This document shows, one piece after another, positions 58,877-64,000 of a DNA stretch of 64,000 nt; position 1 is the first letter of the stretch; each line of letters begins with the position of its first letter. The position numbers and the translations under genes are program-made. A model generated the notes under the pieces. The model worked only from the letters and a program-made list of their open reading frames with translations. It ran no database searches and had not been told where the DNA came from. The stretch is from Cladorrhinum sp. PSN259 (taxonomy: Eukaryota; Ascomycota; Sordariomycetes; Sordariales; Podosporaceae), in the NCBI GenBank assembly GCA_033725935.1, contig MU867066.1, forward strand, positions 434,001 through 498,000, read 5' to 3'.

Positions 58877-59955
58877 AGTTTTGAGAGAGAGAGACAGAGA
58901 GGTTGTTGATAATGTTGGATTTGGTAATCGAAATGTGATTCATTGTAGTTAAAGCAAACAAAGCAAAGCGAAGCGAAGCAAAGGGAAAGGGACGGGATGG
59001 ATTGATGGATTATATATGGGCTGTTGTTTTGTCAGCTTGGAAAAATGCTGCATATATGGCGTTTTTATGTTTTGTCTTGTAACATTAGCGAAACAAAAAA
59101 TGGGCTTTGTTGTTTGTTTGAGTTTGATTGGCAGTCTACTTTTATTTCATCAGGAGATCTGAGAGGAAAGTTTTTCTTTGGAGAGAATATATCCATTAGA
59201 GTGGACCGAAGCTGAAATTGTTTGTTTTGTTGTTACTATTTTTTTTTCCTCCCTTGTTTCTTTGTTTGTATATCATAGCATCGAGAAGAAAATAAAATAA
59301 AATGATTCCATCATTCCATCAGCACCAAACCAAACCAAACCAAACCAAACAAGCAAGTAAAACCAATACAATCCCATTTCAAACTCGGATTTTTATAAAC
59401 CTCTCTTTCTTTCTTTCTTTCTCTCGCTCCCTCGCTCTCTCTCTCTCTTTCTCTCTCTCTCAATAATTAACAAACCTTTTGCTCACACACTCAACTACTA
59501 TAAACTCATGCTTAAACAGAATAGGAAGGAAACATCATTTCACAATTTTTAAATTCTTCACCAAATTCATTTTACTACATAAGAGTAAGGACGGAACGGT
59601 CCAAACTGTACCACCACCGATTCCCGAGAACACACCCAAATGTAAAAAAGCGTCGTCATCATAGCAATCCATAATTCTAACTACCAATGGTATCGAAAGT
59701 GAAAAGTGCGTACGTAAAAAGCTGACACAGACCAGACCAGACCAGACAAAAAAACACACACAATCAACAACCTCGTCTCTCTTCTTTCCTCCCTTCTAAT
59801 AGCAGACCATCACCAAAAACAAAAAGAACATACCAAAAAAAAAAAGGAAGAAAAAACAACTTTCAACAGCAACAGACAATAATTTCAACCACCAACAACT
59901 CTCTCTCTCTCTCTCTCCTATACAACTTCTTCCTCCTCATTCTCCCTTCATTACT
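58877..59955. other. Convergent 3' region with simple repeats
   Basis: About 1.1 kb between the convergent 3' ends of Cyk3 and Vps1. It contains AAGCAAAGCG-type repeats (58952-58990), CCAAA repeats (59329-59352), a CT/CTTT tract (59400-59462) and (CT)n at 59900-59918. No gene seen. Confidence 0.6.
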
Positions 59956-62366
59956 CTACTGAACCTGACTAACAATCTCGCTAGCCTTCGACAAGCTCTC
60001 CACCATCTTCTGGCACTCCTGCCGTCTCCTAATAGTGTAATCACTCTCCTTCAACAAGTCATCCAGCTCGCTCGCCCTGTACATATTTTCCAGCAGCTCC
60101 TTTTGCATTTCGTCCTTGGTGAACCTACATTGTCACATAATCAGTATTTTACTCTCTCTTTGACTGAAAAAAACAGAGGGGAAAAAAAAACTTACGAAAC
60201 AAGATTCAACATGATTGCCTTGGGAACCATATCAATCATGGTACGCTTGACAATGTTAAAGTAAGAAGAAATGAGCAGCTCTTTAGGACACAAAATGTTA
60301 GCAATCTCTTTGCTTGCACACATACACAGTAACTCAAAATAAACTCACTGATAACCTCAACTTCGATACCCTCCCGTTCGGAAAGAGTACCAGAAGCCTT
60401 GAGCATAGGCGGAGGCGGCTCCATGGCAGCAGCCTTCTTCTTGTTCTTGGCCGCAAAAAAACTTCCAAAGAATCCACCGTTGGCCGAATCAGCATCCCCA
60501 GAAGCAACAAGGGTGGGGCTAGCAGCCCGCGCAGGCGTGTTGGCCAGGGGCTTACCCGTCTTGGGGTCGACCTGGACGGGTCTGGGTGGGTTGTGCTTCT
60601 CATTGACAATCGCCATGGCGCGGTGACCGTTCAAGAAGTCGGGGTGACCGGTGTTGACGTAGCAGGCCTCCATAGCCACCAAATCACGCACGAGCTTGTT
60701 TGTCGGCTCCATGGCCTTCTTAAAGAATGAAATCACCACAGCGTGAATCTTCTCCTTCAGCCCGGGATAGCGGCGGTAAAGCTGCTTGCCGAGAAGCTGG
60801 GTGAGAATGCGTACCAGCTCGTCATAAACTAACGAGGCACACTTCAAGCTGGGCTCTTCAAGTCGCTTGATCTGCTGCTTCACAATCAGTTCGAAAGCTG
60901 TAGTGCCCACAAAAAGTGCTGGGGAGGAGCCGGACGAGTTGTAGAGAATAGTGCGAATATCAACATCCTTGACCTGGTCGAATGGATCAACCGCCTTGAC
61001 ACCGTTCGAGTACAATTCGTGGAACACAAAGCTGATTCTGGCACCACCGGAAAGCTCAGTGCTCGACAGCTCCGTGTTGTTGCCGTCGAGGACCGTTCGC
61101 CATTCGTTTGTGAACTCGGTAATAATGTTGAGGACAATATTGGCACTATTACCCAGCATCGAGGGCCCAAGAGACTCAAGTTCCTGGGTATACTTTTGCA
61201 GCGAGGTGGAAATGCGCCCCTTAATCTCGGGAAGCGTGTTCTTGATGTGCATCATCAGGATGAGATTAAGCTTCCGAGCGAGGTAGGGAGTACCGCAGTA
61301 CGAGCTCTTGTTCCGGTAAGCCTTGTGGTTGTCGAAGAAGGCCTTCTCAGCATCAAGGGCCGCATTGATGGGCTTCTTGTTGTCGATATCCCTCTGGCCG
61401 CGGTTCACAACTGGCACGTATCCAAGCCGAAGAGGAATAATGCGTCCTGCCAAAATATCGACAACGTCCGTACCTTCGTCCATCAAGTCGACCTTGGTGA
61501 GCACACCAATCGTCCGTTGGCCTTCGGGATCCACCTCTCTTGCAAGCTTCAGACCGTCCGAGTTGGCCAAATCAACGTTGGCGGCCGTCACGGCCAGAAT
61601 AATGGCGTTGGACTTTTGGATATACTTGAGAATCATGTCGCGGATTTGTCTCTCGATATCGCGGGGCTGGTCACCAACGGGAACTCTCGTCAGACCGGGC
61701 AAATCGACCAAGGTAAGGTTGAGGACGTTGGGCGAGTAGATGCGGAGGTTGATCGGGGCGGGGGAAATGCCAGCATTCCGGCCGACCTTGGCCTCGGTCT
61801 CTCTGCTAATCTCATCGCGGATCTTGTTGAAGTCGTAAAACTTTTGACCGGGAATGTGCAAGAACTCTCCCCACTCGTCCGTGTTGGCGGCCTTGTCGGT
61901 GCTGCCTTCGAGCTCCTTCTCGTACCCGTTCGACTCGGATGTTGCTGTCCGGTTGATAAGCTGGAGAACGAGCGGCCGACGGGTGACGATGCCGGAACCA
62001 CGGGGAAGGCTGTTGCGGAGAGGGCGGCCATGTTAGTATTCGAGAATAGGGGTGAAGAGGTAGCGGAGAAATGAGCAACGTACAAGTCACGGCCAACAAT
62101 GTTTTCTAATACTGAGCTCTTTCCGCTGGACTGACTGCCGACGACGACTATTTGAGGGAGATCGATGGGGTTGGTGACGCCAACGGTAGTGAAGACATCC
62201 TGGAGCTTGTTGACGAGCCTGAAACCCAAATGTGTCAGTCAGTGCCTAACCACCACCTAGCCAAGACAACAAGCGGTGGAGGGGTTGATGGGTGTGGTTA
62301 CTTGATGAGGCCGGGGTCCGAGATACCACCGGGGGTGCTGAGCGTCCCAGAAGGATCGGACGCCAT
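59956..62366 (-). CDS. vps1: Dynamin-like GTPase Vps1
   Basis: I infer five exons: 62366-62302, 62218-62084, 62009-60349, 60280-60196 and 60124-59956, which join in phase to 704 aa, the size of the yeast protein. The dynamin GTPase domain starts at residue 23, with P-loop GSQSSGKS (49-56), the DLPG and TKVD motifs, and VPVGDQPRDIERQI. A middle/stalk region follows, then a short insert (PTLVASGDADSANGGFFGSFF to PPPPMLKASG) in place of a PH domain, and a GTPase effector domain ending SESDYTIRRR-like, with terminal EIVSQVQ. No PH or Pro-rich domain is present, as expected for Vps1 rather than classical dynamin. The protein acts in vacuolar/endosomal trafficking and in peroxisome and vesicle scission. 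The long antisense ORF at 61019-62074 is a codon-bias shadow. Confidence 0.95.
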
Positions 62367-63538
62367 GATTGTGGGAGTCGAGGTTCAAAAGTTGGGGAAT
62401 GGATGTGGTCGTGCGGGTTGGTTGTTGTTGTTGTTGGTGTGGTGTTGGTTTATTCGGGAGTCGATCCGCCCAACCTAGCAGCGACGACAACGGTGGCGGC
62501 GACAGGGAAGTGGGTGGCGGGTCACTTTAATCGTCGAAAATCCCGTAGCCGAAAAAGATTAGAAGCTGGGTGCGGGTATAGCTCTCTGTCGCCCCGGGTG
62601 TGGAAATATCGACTTTTAATAGAAAAAGGCCCGGCTTGCAAAACTGAAGTCGGGATGTTTTAAAGATTAAGGCGTTGTTGGTTGCAGTGGTTGCAGTGTA
62701 TCGTTTGACTCGCAAGACCACTGGAGACCCCCTTCCCTTGTATCGACTTACGTAGCGCTGTAGCGTCGCATTGAAAGCATCATGGTCCGTGCATAATTTT
62801 CGTGGGACGTCTGGAACCCGGGACGGGAGCTCTGATACTTTTGTTCACACACGTGATTTACAGCGGCGCTACTGCCAGATTTATAGGGGTTCTTTTATAC
62901 ACTACAGCTCGACCCCTGTACCTAATTGGGAATAGAATCACATTACAACAGTTGATTAGCACTGATGAAAGACTCCTGGTACAGACACAAATAAAATAAG
63001 TAGTGACTTTATCAGAGATACCCGACCATGTATGTGCTTATCGGTTTTATTTGTCTGCCTGCTAACCTCATCAGGCGCTGCGTAGGCATTCGTCATCATC
63101 TCTCTCAGGTGAGGCCGCTTCGTGACGTACACCCATGAAACTACTCAGATGTGTAGAGATGATGAATTCATACTATCAGTAACCACTATGTCTCCGCTCA
63201 TGAATCGCCCCTGTTATGCTCTTTACTGTACAAAACCAAGGCCAAAAAAGCCGCCCCCCGCAACCTCGCTATTCGTCGTCGTTATCGGTCTATTACTGAT
63301 ATGCCGCAAGTCATCCCGGCCGTAGTAGATGAAACATAAACCTCTTCCTTCCTCTGTTGAGAGAATTGTCAACATAATCAAAGATACAAAAGTGGAAAAA
63401 AAAAAAAAAAAAAAAAATGAAAAAGGATATTGCGGCCAGTCCCGTCCATATGCTAACCCAACACTTCGTACAGATCCTTCAGACTCTACAGATTCTGTAT
63501 TCTTCCTCCTCTGGCGGCCACGCCGCCTAGGTCGCATC
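62367..63538. other. Intergenic, no gene supported
   Basis: About 1.2 kb holding the vps1 promoter and the 3' flank of the WD40 gene. A poly-A run lies at 63399-63418. No coding signal. Confidence 0.5.
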
Positions 63539-64000
63539 TCATTCTACGCCATTATCTCTCGAGTTAGCTTCTAATAATGACCAGCTACTCGTATTGCCTG
63601 AACGGAGTGGCGCACCATTAGAGCGTTGGCTTTTTGACGCCCACAATCGTGCGCGGTCTTTGGTTGACCAGATCTTTATCTTGCCGTCGTCTCCGCAAGT
63701 CGCAAACAAAGCTGGATCACATGGACTCCATGCGACCGCGTTAACGCGCGGCGTGTGAGCTTCAGCCTTATGTACCACAGCCGCAGTTACCTTGTGCCAT
63801 ATGAAAACGGAGCCGTCTAATAAAAAAGGTCAGTCACGTTCCTGCCATCAGGATCAATAAAAGGTTTAGACGTACCTTCACTCCCACTTATGACGAAGCT
63901 TGAGTGAGCGCCCCCTAAGCAGCTCCGTATCGTAAATTTACCGCCGGTATGGCCTAGGTACCTTTGTTCCACTTCGCGCGTCTGGAGGTCAATCAAGAGA
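63539..64000 (-). CDS. WD40 repeat protein, C-terminal part (WDR26/Gid7-like), runs off the window
   Basis: Exons 63816-63539 and 63876-64000 (window edge) encode the last two or three WD repeats, joined in phase (GAAG|GTACGT donor, TTATTAG acceptor). Visible text: LLIDLQTREVEQRYLGH, FVISGSEDGSVFIWHK, then AHTPRVNAVAWSPCDPALFATCGDDGKIKIWS, which closes a beta-propeller, and a Ser-rich tail. The RSCLGGAHSSFVISGSEDG segment resembles WDR26/Gid7, a scaffold of the GID/CTLH E3 ubiquitin ligase. The rest of the gene, including its start, lies beyond 64000, so the assignment is only moderate. Confidence 0.75.

Noticed and set aside
61019..62074. 351-codon ORF on the plus strand
   Set aside because: It is antisense to vps1, whose frame and motifs are unequivocal. 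Codon bias of a conserved gene leaves such shadows.
1..64000. CRISPR arrays, bacterial-type operons, riboswitches
   Set aside because: No regularly spaced repeats or prokaryotic signals; the window is fungal nuclear DNA.

Overview
The window is nuclear DNA of a filamentous ascomycete, most likely a Sordariomycete of the Podospora/Chaetomium/Neurospora type. The evidence is short GT-AG introns (about 54-100 nt), an intron-bearing tRNA-Phe, and fungal-specific families: RTA1, a BIM1-like surface protein, a group II G-alpha, a Sid1/SepL-type kinase, Cyk3 and Vps1. The species cannot be named from sequence alone. Exon joins below were chosen by splice-site consensus, reading phase and family conservation.

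Layout: (1) 1.2-2.0 kb, SDHC (-). (2) 4.1-6.8 kb, a divergent pair of surface proteins: a GPI-anchored Cys-rich protein (-) and a membrane-anchored BIM1-like protein (+). (3) About 7.0 kb, a tRNA-like structured element. (4) 7.1-10.9 kb, no gene seen. (5) 11.0-12.2 kb, RTA1-like membrane protein (+); 13.2 kb, tRNA-Phe(GAA) (-). (6) 13.6-18.2 kb, two glycoside hydrolases (-): a secreted GH10 xylanase and a membrane-anchored GH3 beta-glucosidase with an in-frame TGA. (7) 19.3-19.6 kb, an assembly gap with an error-rich duplicate. (8) 20.2-21.5 kb, a coiled-coil protein of unknown function (-), with a tandem duplication upstream. (9) 25.1-26.4 kb, group II G-alpha gna-2 (-). (10) 30.4-36.8 kb, spermidine synthase (+), an omega-amidase-type nitrilase (-), and a large low-complexity protein (+) with an in-frame TAG. 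(11) 40.0-41.7 kb, glutamine synthetase (+). (12) 42.3-42.6 kb, a second homopolymer artefact; 43.4-44.0 kb, a decayed small coiled-coil gene not visible as one ORF. (13) 44.5-62.4 kb, a dense block: Rai1 (-), Sec8 (-), Sid1/SepL-type kinase (-), Cyk3 (+), Vps1 (-). (14) The right edge holds the C-terminal exons of a WDR26/Gid7-like WD40 protein (-).

Functional themes: the 46-62 kb block holds an exocyst subunit, a septation-type kinase, a cytokinesis protein and a dynamin, all acting in polarised secretion, septation or membrane scission. Kinase and Cyk3 are divergently transcribed from one intergenic region. The two neighbouring glycosidases both belong to plant-polysaccharide breakdown. 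Glutamine synthetase, omega-amidase and spermidine synthase are nitrogen metabolism genes but are not tightly clustered.

No clear new multi-gene system was found. The most notable anomalies are: in-frame stop codons in two otherwise full-length genes; the decayed coiled-coil gene; the hairpin-rich tRNA-like element; and two homopolymer-degraded duplicate tracts that look like assembly artefacts.
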